Shown here piece after piece: positions 1 to 8,712 of a DNA stretch of 25,630 nt. This DNA is from JAWWBG01 sp033721095 (GTDB taxonomy: Bacteria > Actinomycetota > Nitriliruptoria > Nitriliruptorales > Nitriliruptoraceae). The position numbers were made by a program, and so were the translations under genes. How positions within the stretch are numbered: the first letter of the stretch is position 1; each line of letters starts with the position of its first letter. The notes under the pieces are model-generated. The model made no database searches. It was not told where the DNA came from and saw only the letters and a list, made by a program, of their open reading frames with translations. The stretch lies in the NCBI GenBank assembly GCA_033721095.1, contig JAWWBG010000009.1, positions 1-25,630 of the forward strand, read 5' to 3'.

Positions 1-32
1 AGGAGTCGAAGACGTCGCGCAGGGTACGGCCG

Positions 33-2339
33 TCAGCCCGCCTGACGTACCGTACCGCCCACCTGCCGGGGCCGCGCCAGGGGCAGCGTCAGCGTGAAGG
101 TCGAACCATGGGTGACGTCCGATTTGACCGTCACCTGCCCGCCCATGGCCTCCGCCAGCGCGCGCGAGATCGCGAGCCCCAATCCCGGACCCTGGGTTCG
201 ATGGAGGTGGTCGCCGAGGCGACCGAAGCGCTCGAAGATCCGGTCGTGCTCCCACGGTGGGATGCCGGGTCCCTCGTCGACGACGTCCACGCGGGCGTGC
301 TCGGGCTCGCGACTGAATCGGATCGTGACGGTGCCCTCGGTGTGCTTGATGGCGTTGGACACCAGCGCGCGGATGACGCGAATCACCGCTCGCCGGTCGC
401 CGATGCCGTTGACGTCCGGCTCGCCCTCGATGGTGACGCGTTCGGTGCCGCTCCGTTCCAGGGCCAGGGCGGCGTCGGCCGCGTCGCGCAGGTCGATGAC
501 GGCCGTCTCGAGCGGAGCAGCGTTGTTGTCGATGTCGGCCACGGTCAGCAGGTCGGACACCAGGTTCTCGAGGCGATCGACCTGCTTTCCCATCCCCTCG
601 ACCATGTGGACCACGTGCGCGGGATCGATCGCCTCGCCGCGAGCCCGGATGGTCTGCACGAACCCCTTGAGAGGGGTGAGCGGTGTTCGCAGCTCGTGCG
701 AGATCGTCGCGATGAAGTCTGCCTTGAGGGCATCGACCTCGTACTCGGCGGTCACGTCGCGGGCGACGAGCACGACGCCCCGCCGGACGCCGTCCGTGCG
801 CCGCACGGCCGAGATGTTGCAGGACACCCATCGCCAGGTGCCATCCGAGCGAAGCAGTTGCAGGCGGACGCGGTCGGCGCCGACGGGCCGAGGCTCCTCC
901 GGCTCGGAGCGGCGTCCGCGGGGCCGCTCGGCCGCGCCGTTCTCGTCGCTGTCACCGAGGACATCGGAGATCACGTTGTCACCGTCGGGAACCAGCTCGG
1001 TGCCCGCCGCATCGCGCAGGCGCAGCACCGTGAACCAGGACTGGCCGATGGCGTCCTCGACGGTCACGCCCGTCAATCGCTCCATCCCCGGGTTCCAGGT
1101 CTCGATCCGCCCCTGGTTGCTGAGGTTCGCGATGCCGTCGGTGGCCGAACGGAGCACGTCGGCCAGGCGGGTGGACTCCTCCTCCCACCGGGCGCGTTCG
1201 GCGTCGACACGGCGGAAGAGCTCGACGGTGCGGACGGCGGCTGCGGCTTCGTTGGCGATGCTGCCGAGCCATTCGGCGTCGGCGTCCGACCAGTTGCCGG
1301 CGCCGCGCCTGTCGAGGACGAGCACGGCCCCAATGGTGCGGCCCGAGTGCACCAACGGGGCAGCCAGGACCGACGTGTGCCCTTCGGGAACCAGCCACGG
1401 GTCGTGGGATCGATCGCCGCGGAGCGCGATCACGCGCCACGTGGCTTCGGAGACGGCATCCGGAACCCGCTTCACCCGGGTGCGGTCGAGGCGGTCCCCC
1501 TCGACATGGACGCGCAGGTGGTGGTGGCGCTGTTCGAGGTACAGCGCGGCGCTGCGGCCACCGAAGACCGTTGCGAGCCGCTTGAGAAACACGGCCAGCT
1601 GGTCGCGTTCGACGCTGACGTCGAGCAGCACGCTCGACAGGTCGTGGTGCCCGCTCGCGCGTTCCTCGCTCCCGCGTGTCGCGTGCCAGCCGCGCAACGC
1701 CATGAACAGCCCGGCGACCAGGCTGCCTCCGAGCAACGTGACGACCGGGTCGCGTCGTGCGAGATCGCCGAGGACGATGCCGTAGATGCCGTTGACCGCC
1801 GCAGCCACCAGCGACAGGTGCGACAGGTCGCGCCACGTCTCGACGAACCGACCCGGCCCGTGCCGCCGTGTCAGTTCGGTGACGAGCAGGACGCCGAGCG
1901 ACTCGACGATCACCAGGACCGCGAAGACGGCGAGAAGCGTCGTCGGGCTGACCACCGAGCCCGACGGTCCGATGCCCGCGAAGACGAGCCCGCCGACGAC
2001 GCCGAGAACTGCTGCCCGGCCCACCTCGAACACCACGCGTTCGGCGTCTCGCGTCAGCAGCAACGTTCCGGCCAGCGTTGCAAGCGTCAGCGAGACCGAG
2101 GCGACACCGACCGGCAACGACAGCAGCATGGCCAGGAAGACGCCGGTCTCCAGGTGGACGGGCGGGCCCGTCGGGTCAAGCCGCGCGGGCAGCCAGACGG
2201 CTGCCACCGCCACCACCCACAGCACGGCGAGGACGTCCCACCCTGCACCCGAGAACGCCAGGCTGCGGACCGCCACGACGAGCAGCGCGCTCCCGAGGAC
2301 GGCGACGCCGCCGACGTACCAGCGCACCGTCCGCTGCAT
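33..2339 (-). CDS. Membrane sensor histidine kinase (multi-TM, GAF, PAS, HisKA, HATPase)
   Basis: A 768-residue two-component sensor kinase that should autophosphorylate on His and pass phosphate to a response regulator. Residues 1-217 are hydrophobic and hold about seven membrane helices. A short linker leads to a GAF-like domain (about 245-375), then a PAS domain (about 390-535) with a charged low-complexity insert near 460-490. The dimerisation domain has the H-box with phosphoacceptor H548 (ISHELRTPL). The ATPase domain has an N-box with N662, G1 DEGPG at 688-692, an F-box (IFERFG) and G2 GPGLGL at 717-722, so the catalytic parts look complete. The ATG has a GGGAG-type ribosome site upstream. 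It lies 166 bp downstream of dnaE on the same strand. No partner regulator is in view, though it could lie beyond the left edge. The signal is unknown. Confidence 0.93.
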   Translation of the reverse strand: MQRTVRWYVGGVAVLGSALLVVAVRSLAFSGAGWDVLAVLWVVAVAAVWLPARLDPTGPPVHLETGVFLAMLLSLPVGVASVSLTLATLAGTLLLTRDAERVVFEVGRAAVLGVVGGLVFAGIGPSGSVVSPTTLLAVFAVLVIVESLGVLLVTELTRRHGPGRFVETWRDLSHLSLVAAAVNGIYGIVLGDLARRDPVVTLLGGSLVAGLFMALRGWHATRGSEERASGHHDLSSVLLDVSVERDQLAVFLKRLATVFGGRSAALYLEQRHHHLRVHVEGDRLDRTRVKRVPDAVSEATWRVIALRGDRSHDPWLVPEGHTSVLAAPLVHSGRTIGAVLVLDRRGAGNWSDADAEWLGSIANEAAAAVRTVELFRRVDAERARWEEESTRLADVLRSATDGIANLSNQGRIETWNPGMERLTGVTVEDAIGQSWFTVLRLRDAAGTELVPDGDNVISDVLGDSDENGAAERPRGRRSEPEEPRPVGADRVRLQLLRSDGTWRWVSCNISAVRRTDGVRRGVVLVARDVTAEYEVDALKADFIATISHELRTPLTPLKGFVQTIRARGEAIDPAHVVHMVEGMGKQVDRLENLVSDLLTVADIDNNAAPLETAVIDLRDAADAALALERSGTERVTIEGEPDVNGIGDRRAVIRVIRALVSNAIKHTEGTVTIRFSREPEHARVDVVDEGPGIPPWEHDRIFERFGRLGDHLHRTQGPGLGLAISRALAEAMGGQVTVKSDVTHGSTFTLTLPLARPRQVGGTVRQAG

Positions 2340-2421
2340 CCCCGCTCCCGGTCACGGCTCGGAGGAGGTCATCGACCGACCCGGGAACAGTGTGCGGGAG
2401 TGTCATGGGTGCAGCGGGACA

Positions 2422-2496
2422 CGAATCGGTGGCCCGATTCGGACCAGTGCGAACGTCCGGATGGCCGCCCCCAACCGCCCGGACGAACCGGTCCGA
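2422..2496 (-). terminator. Nested and alternative hairpins between dnaE and the histidine kinase gene
   Basis: Starting about 10 nt past the dnaE stop there are two nested stems: TCGGACC (2439-2445) with GGTCCGA (2490-2496), enclosing CGTCCGG (2454-2460) with CCGGACG (2479-2485). An adjacent perfect 8-bp hairpin, CGAATCGG (2422-2429) with CCGATTCG (2434-2441) and a 4-nt loop, shares bases 2439-2441 with the outer stem, so the two folds exclude each other. No U-run follows, so this is not a textbook intrinsic terminator. It may stabilise the dnaE 3' end, terminate weakly, or act as an attenuator for the kinase gene. Confidence 0.4.
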
Positions 2497-2505
2497 CCAG
2501 CGGCT

Positions 2506-5500
2506 TCAGCCCGGGTGGCGGCGATCCTGCGGCGACGGGTCTGCGTACGTCCGGGTCCGGGCGTCGCGGACGGCGTCCGGCCCGAAGGTGGCCTTCAGCT
2601 CCGCGAACAGGCCCGGCCGACGCACGACACGGTGCTCATCACCCAGCTGCAGTCGCTTGATCGAGCCGTCGCCCTCCGTGATCTCGACCGCAACGGGAGC
2701 AGCCCCACGGTGCGCGGCGAGCACGGACGTCAGGCGCTCGACCGCGTCGACCGTCAACTGGCCGTGGCCGAACGTGACGACCACGGGTTCGCCGCGTGCC
2801 TCGGAAAGATCCGGGACGACCACCTTGCTGACCTTGACGCTGATGGCCTCGTCGCGGACCTCGAGCCGTCCGGTCACGACGATGACCTCGTGCTCGACGA
2901 TCGCCGCGCTGGCCTCCTTGTAGGTCCCGGGCCAGAACACGACGTCAACGCCCCCGGTGAGGTCCTCCAGCGTGGCGGTCGCGTACGTGTCGCCCTTGCG
3001 AGTGAACTTCTTCTGCACACCCGTCAGCACGCCGCCGACGGACACGGTCGCACCGGACGACTGGTCACGCAGGTCCTGGACGTCATGGCTGACGAGCCCG
3101 TCGAGGGCCTGCTCCACCCCGAACAGCGGGTGGTCGGAGACGTACAGCCCGAGCATCTCCTGCTCGAGGGCCAGCAGCTGACCCTTGTCGAACTCGAGAT
3201 CGGGGATGTGCCGGGCCGCGTTGTCGAGGTCGAAGCCCGGGTCCGGCACGTCGCCGCCGTCGAACAGGCTGTACTGGCCGGCCGCCTCGGCCTTCTTGCG
3301 GGACAGGGCAGCATCGACGATCGGCTCGAACGACTCGAGGACCCCGCGGCGCGTGTGGCCGAGGCTGGCAAAGGCACCGGCCTTGGCCAACGCCTCCACG
3401 ACCCGCTTGTTGAGTGCCGCCGCGTCGACCTTGTCACAGAAGTCCGGGAAGGACTCGAAGGCGCCGTGGGCCCGTCGGGCACTGACGATGGCCTCGACCA
3501 CGCTGTCGCCGACACCGCGAACGGCCGACAGCCCGAATCGGATCTCGTCGCCGACCGCGGTGAAGTCCCGGTTGGAAGCGTTGACGTCCGGTGGCAGGAC
3601 CGGGATGCCAAGGCGGCGGCACTCGTTGAGGTAGACCGGCTTGGTGTCCTTGTTGTTCTTCACGCTGGTGAGGAGCGCAGACATGAACTCCACGGGGTAG
3701 TGCGCCTTGAGCCATGCGGTCTGGTAGCTGATGACGCCGTAGGCACAGGTGTGCGACTTGTTGAAGCCGTACTCGGCGAACTTCTCGATGTGCTGCCAGA
3801 GCTCGACGACCTTGGCCCTGGGGAGGCCGCGCCCAACGGCGCCGTCGACGAAGGACTGGCGCTGCGCGGCCATGACGTCGGCCTTCTTCTTGCCCATGGC
3901 CTTGCGGAGCGAGTCCGCCTGTCCCATCGTGTACCCGGCCAGGTCCACCGCGATGCGCATGACCTGTTCCTGGTAGACGATCACGCCGTAGGTGTCGCGC
4001 AGGACGGGTTCGAGCTCGGGGAGCAGGTAGCTGACGTCGGCGCGCCCGTGCTTGCGCTCGCAGTACTCGACGTGCATCTGCTGGCCGAGCGGGCCGGGAC
4101 GGAACAGGGCCAGGAGGGCCATGATGTCGTCGAAGGAGTCGGGCTGCATCAGGCGAACCAGCGACTGGATCCCCGACGAGTCGAGCTGGAAGATCCCGAG
4201 GGTGTCGCCGCGCTGCAGCAGCTCGTAGGGCGCAGGGTCATCCAGGTCGCCGAGCAGGCGCGGATCCGACATGTCGATCGCCACGCCCCGGTTGTCGCGA
4301 ATCTGCTCCTCGGCGTCGGAGATCACGGTGAGGTTGCGCAGGCCCAGGAAGTCCATCTTGAGGAGCCCGAGTGCTTCGGCCGCGTTCATCTCGTACTGGG
4401 TCACGACCTCGCCGCGGGCCGTCTTCATCAGCGGGATCGTCTCGACCAGCGGCTTGGCGCTGATGAGGACGGCGGCCGCGTGGATGCCGTGCTGGCGCTT
4501 CAGGCCCTCGAGCTTCTCGGCGAGATCGAGGACCTGCTGGTAGGTCGCGTCGCGCTTGGCGTTGTTGAGCTCGGCGCTCTGTTCGTACGCATCGTGCAGG
4601 GGCGCTTCGCGTCCCTGGACGGGCGGCGGCATCATCTTGCACAGCTCGTCGCCCACGTCGAACGGGTTGCGCCCGAGCCGCTCCGGTCCGAGGACCCGCG
4701 CGGCATCGCGAATCGCCGACTTGGCCTTGATGGTGGCGAACGTCACGATCTGGGCGACGTGATCCTTGCCGTAGCGCTCGGCGGCATAGGCGATCATCTC
4801 ACCGCGGCGTCGATCGTCGAAGTCCATGTCGATGTCGGGCATCGAGATGCGGTCCGGGTTGAGGAAGCGCTCGAAGATCAGCCCGAACCGGATCGGGTCG
4901 ACCTCGGTGATCCCCGTGCAGTAGGCGACCGCGGAACCACCTGCCGATCCACGACCGGGGCCGACGCGGATCCCCACCTCCCGGGCATGCTCGCACAGGT
5001 CCGCAACGATCAGGAAGTAGGCCGGAAAGCCCATCTGTTCGATGACGCCGAGCTCGTACTCGAGGCGCTCGGTGACGGCCGTGGGCAGTGGTGTCCCGTA
5101 CCGGCGGGCAGCGCCCTCGAAGACCTTCTGCCGGAGGAAGCCTGCCTCGTCGAGGCCGGGGGGGCACGGGAAGGCAGGCAACAGGTCCTGCCCGAATTCG
5201 AGCTCGACGTTGCAGCGCTCGGCGATGCCGACCGTGGCACGCAGCGCGTCGGGTGCCACGCTGCCGAACTGCTCCCACATCTCGGCACGCGTGCGGACGT
5301 GGTAGCCCTTCTCGCCGTTGAAACGAAACCGGTCCTCGTCGTCGAGTTGTGCCTGCGTCTGCACGCAGAGCAACGCGTCATGGGCGTATGCGTCCTCGGC
5401 CCGCGTGTAGTGGCTGTCGTTGGTGATGACGGTCGCCAGGCCCAGGTCACCGGCCATCCGCTCCAGGGTTGCCCACACCTTCCGCTGGTCGGGAATCCCG

Positions 5501-6075
5501 TGATCCATGAGCTCGACGAAGAAGCGATCCGGTCCGAGGATGTCCCGAAAATCGGACAGGGACTGCTTTGCGGCCGGCTCGTCATCGACGACGATGGCGG
5601 TCGCGGCCTCTCCCGACAGGCAGCCCGACAGGACGATGAGGCCGTCATTGCACTCGGCCAACAGCTCCTTGTCGATCCGGGCCTGCTTGCCCCACAACCC
5701 GTCGGTGTAGGAGCGCGTCGAGAGCTCGACGAGGTTGCGGTAGCCCGTGTCGTCGGTGGCAAGCGTCGTCAGGTGGTAGTACCGACTCGAACCGTCAATG
5801 GCCATCTGTTGGTCACGCCGCGAGCCGTGGGCCAAGTACATCTCGCAGCCGAGGATGGGATTGACCCCGGCCGCGCGAGCCCGGTCGTGGAACTCGACGA
5901 GGCCGAACAACACGCCGTGGTCGGTGATCGCCACGGCCTGCTGGCCGTCCTGCGACACGACGTCGATGAGGTCGTCGACCCGAGTGGCCCCGTCGAGCAT
6001 CGAGTACTCGGAGTGGACGTGCAGATGGACGAAGTCGTCGTCCCGAGGTGCGCGCTCGGCACCTGGCCCAACCAT
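2506..6075 (-). CDS. dnaE: DNA polymerase III alpha subunit, DnaE1 type with PHP exonuclease
   Basis: The replicative DNA polymerase catalytic subunit, 1189 residues, the usual length for actinobacterial DnaE1. The N-terminal PHP domain keeps a full metal-site set: H19, H21, D28, H53, E78, H101, C152, D220 and H222. In mycobacteria this PHP site is the replicative proofreading exonuclease. The palm has the MPDIDMDFD motif (412-420) and D575 in LLKMDFLGL. A helix-hairpin-helix region follows near 850-905, then the clamp-binding pentapeptide QYSLF (934-938) and an OB fold (about 1005-1090). The ATG is preceded by a strong GGGGAGGA ribosome site, which supports this start. The gene is single, with its own predicted promoter, after the unknown membrane protein. 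No intein or frameshift is seen. Confidence 0.98.
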   Translation of the reverse strand: MVGPGAERAPRDDDFVHLHVHSEYSMLDGATRVDDLIDVVSQDGQQAVAITDHGVLFGLVEFHDRARAAGVNPILGCEMYLAHGSRRDQQMAIDGSSRYYHLTTLATDDTGYRNLVELSTRSYTDGLWGKQARIDKELLAECNDGLIVLSGCLSGEAATAIVVDDEPAAKQSLSDFRDILGPDRFFVELMDHGIPDQRKVWATLERMAGDLGLATVITNDSHYTRAEDAYAHDALLCVQTQAQLDDEDRFRFNGEKGYHVRTRAEMWEQFGSVAPDALRATVGIAERCNVELEFGQDLLPAFPCPPGLDEAGFLRQKVFEGAARRYGTPLPTAVTERLEYELGVIEQMGFPAYFLIVADLCEHAREVGIRVGPGRGSAGGSAVAYCTGITEVDPIRFGLIFERFLNPDRISMPDIDMDFDDRRRGEMIAYAAERYGKDHVAQIVTFATIKAKSAIRDAARVLGPERLGRNPFDVGDELCKMMPPPVQGREAPLHDAYEQSAELNNAKRDATYQQVLDLAEKLEGLKRQHGIHAAAVLISAKPLVETIPLMKTARGEVVTQYEMNAAEALGLLKMDFLGLRNLTVISDAEEQIRDNRGVAIDMSDPRLLGDLDDPAPYELLQRGDTLGIFQLDSSGIQSLVRLMQPDSFDDIMALLALFRPGPLGQQMHVEYCERKHGRADVSYLLPELEPVLRDTYGVIVYQEQVMRIAVDLAGYTMGQADSLRKAMGKKKADVMAAQRQSFVDGAVGRGLPRAKVVELWQHIEKFAEYGFNKSHTCAYGVISYQTAWLKAHYPVEFMSALLTSVKNNKDTKPVYLNECRRLGIPVLPPDVNASNRDFTAVGDEIRFGLSAVRGVGDSVVEAIVSARRAHGAFESFPDFCDKVDAAALNKRVVEALAKAGAFASLGHTRRGVLESFEPIVDAALSRKKAEAAGQYSLFDGGDVPDPGFDLDNAARHIPDLEFDKGQLLALEQEMLGLYVSDHPLFGVEQALDGLVSHDVQDLRDQSSGATVSVGGVLTGVQKKFTRKGDTYATATLEDLTGGVDVVFWPGTYKEASAAIVEHEVIVVTGRLEVRDEAISVKVSKVVVPDLSEARGEPVVVTFGHGQLTVDAVERLTSVLAAHRGAAPVAVEITEGDGSIKRLQLGDEHRVVRRPGLFAELKATFGPDAVRDARTRTYADPSPQDRRHPG

Positions 6076-6097
6076 TCGTGTCCTCCCCTCGGTGCAA

Positions 6098-6112
6098 CAC
6101 CGGGGCCCGGTG
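6098..6112 (-). other. Small GC hairpin in the dnaE 5' leader
   Basis: CACCGG and CCGGTG pair across a 3-nt loop, about 10 nt upstream of the dnaE ribosome-binding site (6080-6088). It would lie inside the predicted leader of about 92 nt. It could affect ribosome access or leader stability, but a stem this short and GC-rich can occur by chance here. Confidence 0.3.
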
Positions 6113-6174
6113 CATCCGGGGCACGTCGCCTTCGTCGCCGTGGTCGGGGAAGACGAACCACACGCGTGGGATTC

Positions 6175-6183
6175 ACGCTAGCA
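6175..6183 (-). promoter_or_regulatory. Extended -10 promoter for dnaE
   Basis: The minus strand reads TGCTAGCGT: a TGN extension joined to a TAnnnT -10 element, the actinobacterial pattern. No convincing -35 is present, as is common for extended -10 promoters. Transcription would start near 6168, giving a leader of about 92 nt. The same TGN-TAGCGT form precedes the dksA-like gene in this window. Confidence 0.4.
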
Positions 6184-6218
6184 AGCCGCCGTGACAGCAC
6201 CGATCACGCGCGTCGCAC

Positions 6219-7202
6219 TCAGTCCTTCCCGAAGGTCACAACGTCGATGTCGGTCGGCAAAAGCCCCCAGAATGCCGACTCCTCGACGGTCGTCTCTGCC
6301 GGCGCGACGTCGACGAGCCGGACAGCGGGCTGCAGGGCCAGTGCGCGAAGGGCATCAACGCGCCCCTCGACCACCACCGCGAAGACGATCGCCGGTGCCT
6401 CGTCGAGAACCTCGAGGAGGGCATTCATCTCGTCGACCCGACGCCGATAGTCGGCAATGAAGTCCGGATCGGTCACGTTGCCGTCGTCAAGCAGCGCCTG
6501 GACGTTGTCTCGCTCCTCACGCGCCATGATCCGCACCGCACCGACGGCCCGCTCGATCGTGCTCGCGACCGAACCCTCGACGTCGCTGGAGAGGGGCCGC
6601 GAGGCCGACTGCGGGTTGATGAACTGGATGCTGACCGCGTCCACCTCCCCCAGCAGCATGTCGACGGTTGCACCGTCGACCAGCTCGTCGAACGAGATGA
6701 CGGCGACGCGGACGGCGTCGGATGGAAGCCCCGCCAGCACCTGTGTCCGGTCCGTGATGTAGGTGGCCACGTCGTCGCCGAGTGTCGGGCCGACCTGGGC
6801 CGTGACGCCACCGGCAAGGGGGGTGTCACCCACGGGAACGTCACCGGCCTCCGTCAGTTCCTGGAGACCGTCACCGTTGTCGATCAATTCCGGGTACCGG
6901 TCCATGTGGATCCCGGTCCCCAGCAGCAGCAGCACGCCGATGAGGAGCGCGACGACCCGGGAGTGCTGCGTTGCGAGCGCGACGGGACGCCCATCGGCGA
7001 TGCCGTCCTCCGCGGCCACGAGCCGCTGGGACATCCGGGACAACCACGCAACGGACCGCACCGCGGACCGCTGGAGCGGAGGCACGACCAGGACGTCGAT
7101 CGCACGAAGTCGATCGACCAGTCGTGGGCTGGGGTCGTCTCCGGGCGACGACGGAAGGGGATCCGGCGGCTCGGGAGACCCGGGTGGCCCGTGGAGCAGC
7201 AC
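6219..7202 (-). CDS. Unknown single-pass membrane protein
   Basis: I do not recognise a family. The 327-residue product has a Pro-rich N-terminus, a basic segment, one membrane helix (about 83-98, run VVALLIGVLLLLGTG) and a C-terminal domain of about 225 residues that should lie outside the cytoplasm given the positive residues before the helix. The outer domain is acidic, with alternating strands and helices, and ends in a compact block (about 270-327) that reads like a small alpha/beta fold. It has no Cys in the outer part and no clear catalytic motif. The GTG start is supported by an AGGA 7 nt upstream. It begins 34 bp after the rluD-like stop and probably shares that operon; dnaE follows with its own promoter. 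Confidence 0.75.
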   Translation of the reverse strand: MLLHGPPGSPEPPDPLPSSPGDDPSPRLVDRLRAIDVLVVPPLQRSAVRSVAWLSRMSQRLVAAEDGIADGRPVALATQHSRVVALLIGVLLLLGTGIHMDRYPELIDNGDGLQELTEAGDVPVGDTPLAGGVTAQVGPTLGDDVATYITDRTQVLAGLPSDAVRVAVISFDELVDGATVDMLLGEVDAVSIQFINPQSASRPLSSDVEGSVASTIERAVGAVRIMAREERDNVQALLDDGNVTDPDFIADYRRRVDEMNALLEVLDEAPAIVFAVVVEGRVDALRALALQPAVRLVDVAPAETTVEESAFWGLLPTDIDVVTFGKD

Positions 7203-7236
7203 GTGCGGGTCCTGCGAAGTGGTGCGACGGGCGAGG

Positions 7237-8157
7237 CTACAGCCGGGTCAGCAACTCGTCTGGCGCGACGCCACGATCGATCAGTGGGGTCCGAAGATCT
7301 GACGGCAGGGGTTCGATGAATTCCATGACGTCGCCGGACACGGGGTGCTCGAAGGCCAGGCGAGCGGCATGGAGGAACATCCGTTGCAGGCCCAGTTGGC
7401 TCCCCAGCGCCCCTCCCCCGTAGCGGTCATCACCAGCCACCGGATGGCCCGCCGACGCCGCATGGACACGGATCTGGTGGGTGCGACCCGTCTCGAGGCG
7501 GCACGCCACGACCGCTCCCGTCGGGTCCGCGACGGTCGCCAGCCGCTCCCACGTCGTGGCTGCGGGCTTGCCGTCCGGAACCACGGCAAACCGCTTGCGG
7601 TCCTTCGGGTCGCGACCGATCGGGCCCTCGAGTCGTGCGCGTTCGGGGGGAACGCCACCGACGAACGCGAGGTAGGTCCGCTCGACCCTCCTCGCGGCCA
7701 GCTGCTCGGTGAGGCCGGCGTGTCCTGCCTCGCTGCAGGCGACGAGCATCAATCCCGAGGTGTCGCGGTCGAGGCGATGGACGATGCCGGGGCGGGCCGG
7801 GTCCGGGCCCGTCGCCGGAAACCCGGCTGCCATGAGCGCGTCGACCAGGGTGTCGCCGTCATGGCCGGCGCCGGCGTGCACGACGAGGCCGGCTGGCTTG
7901 GCGAGCACGGCGAGGTGGTCGTCCCGGTGGCGTATCGGCGGCAGCGGAGGCGGCTCGGGCCGCACGACCTCGGGCGCTTCGACTGCGACGATCTCACCCG
8001 GCGCGCAGCGGTGGCTCGCCGACACGGGCCGGTCGTCCACCGAAACGAGTCCGTCCCTGATCTTGGCAGCCGCCGCCGAACGCGAGCACCCAACACGCCG
8101 TGCCAGGGCGACATCGAGCCGTTCACCCGCGTCGTCGGAACCGATCTCGAACCGCAT
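7237..8157 (-). CDS. rluD: RluA/RluD-family pseudouridine synthase
   Basis: A 306-residue RNA pseudouridine synthase of the RluA/RluC/RluD family, which converts uridine to pseudouridine, most often in 23S rRNA. An S4 RNA-binding domain occupies about 12-60. The catalytic domain has the signature HRLDRDTSG at 127-135 with D130 as the expected catalytic aspartate. The typical family segment LETGRTHQIRVHAAS lies further on, followed by the late HPVAGDDRYGG motif. It starts 3 nt after the lspA stop, an arrangement common in bacteria where lspA and rluD are neighbours. The exact target uridines cannot be read from sequence, so the symbol names the family rather than a proven substrate. Confidence 0.93.
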   Translation of the reverse strand: MRFEIGSDDAGERLDVALARRVGCSRSAAAAKIRDGLVSVDDRPVSASHRCAPGEIVAVEAPEVVRPEPPPLPPIRHRDDHLAVLAKPAGLVVHAGAGHDGDTLVDALMAAGFPATGPDPARPGIVHRLDRDTSGLMLVACSEAGHAGLTEQLAARRVERTYLAFVGGVPPERARLEGPIGRDPKDRKRFAVVPDGKPAATTWERLATVADPTGAVVACRLETGRTHQIRVHAASAGHPVAGDDRYGGGALGSQLGLQRMFLHAARLAFEHPVSGDVMEFIEPLPSDLRTPLIDRGVAPDELLTRL

Positions 8158-8160
8158 GGA

Positions 8161-8712
8161 TCACGGCTGTGGGCGCGTCCGCCACAGCGACCACAACAAC
8201 AGGACGAAGCCAAGCGTGATCGCGGTGTCGGCCAGGTTGAACCGCGGCCAGGAGCCCCACGCGACGAAGTCGATGACGTGGCCGTGCAGGTAACGCGGAT
8301 CGCCCGGGTCACCGGGACGGACGACGCGATCGATGCCGTTGCCGAGGGCGCCCGCCAGCAGGAGGCCGAAGCCGACGGCCTCCCCGAGATGCGTGACCTC
8401 CGGAAGGCTCCGCAGGAACAGGATCACGACGACGACGGTGACAACCAGGAAGACCCACCACGGCAGCGGGACGCTGAACGCGCCGCCATCGTTGCGGGTC
8501 AACATCCACCCGATGCCGTCACCGAACAGTGGCCGGTACACCCCGGGGACCAGCACGCGCTCGGCCAGCTCCTTCGTCGCCTGGTCCGCCACGATCATCG
8601 CGGTCGCAACGATCGTCGCCACCTGGACGATGATCCGGCGCGTCGGAAAGCTCGGTGTCCCGGGGAGCCCGGGCCGATGGCCCTCCTCCCGCCGGGTCGT
8701 GCGGGTCGTCAC
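8161..8712 (-). CDS. lspA: Lipoprotein signal peptidase (signal peptidase II)
   Basis: A 183-residue membrane aspartyl protease that removes signal peptides from prolipoproteins after lipid modification. Four membrane helices are visible, after a basic N-terminal tail of about 26 residues that is longer than in many homologues. Family motifs: DQATK with D43, NDGGAF near 74, GNGIDR with catalytic D128, and VIDF...FNLADTAI with catalytic D162. The GTG start overlaps the stop of the upstream dksA-like gene as GTGA, which indicates translational coupling. The shorter in-frame start choices would lose only the basic tail. Confidence 0.95.
   Translation of the reverse strand: MTTRTTRREEGHRPGLPGTPSFPTRRIIVQVATIVATAMIVADQATKELAERVLVPGVYRPLFGDGIGWMLTRNDGGAFSVPLPWWVFLVVTVVVVILFLRSLPEVTHLGEAVGFGLLLAGALGNGIDRVVRPGDPGDPRYLHGHVIDFVAWGSWPRFNLADTAITLGFVLLLWSLWRTRPQP

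Noticed and set aside
1..32. Start of another gene at the left edge
   Set aside because: Thirty-two bases past the kinase stop show no start codon or motif that can be assigned.
108..2660. A plus-strand open frame of about 850 codons opposite the histidine kinase
   Set aside because: Composition is a shadow of the kinase gene, and all kinase motifs are on the minus strand.
6190..6208. CGTGA-N9-TCACG inverted repeat upstream of the dnaE promoter as an operator
   Set aside because: Five-base arms in DNA this GC-rich are expected by chance, with no second site to support it.
1786..6450. A plus-strand open frame of about 1554 codons opposite dnaE
   Set aside because: High G+C removes stops from the opposite strand. 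It has no family similarity, is Arg/Val/Asp-biased, and lies opposite a clear dnaE with a good start.
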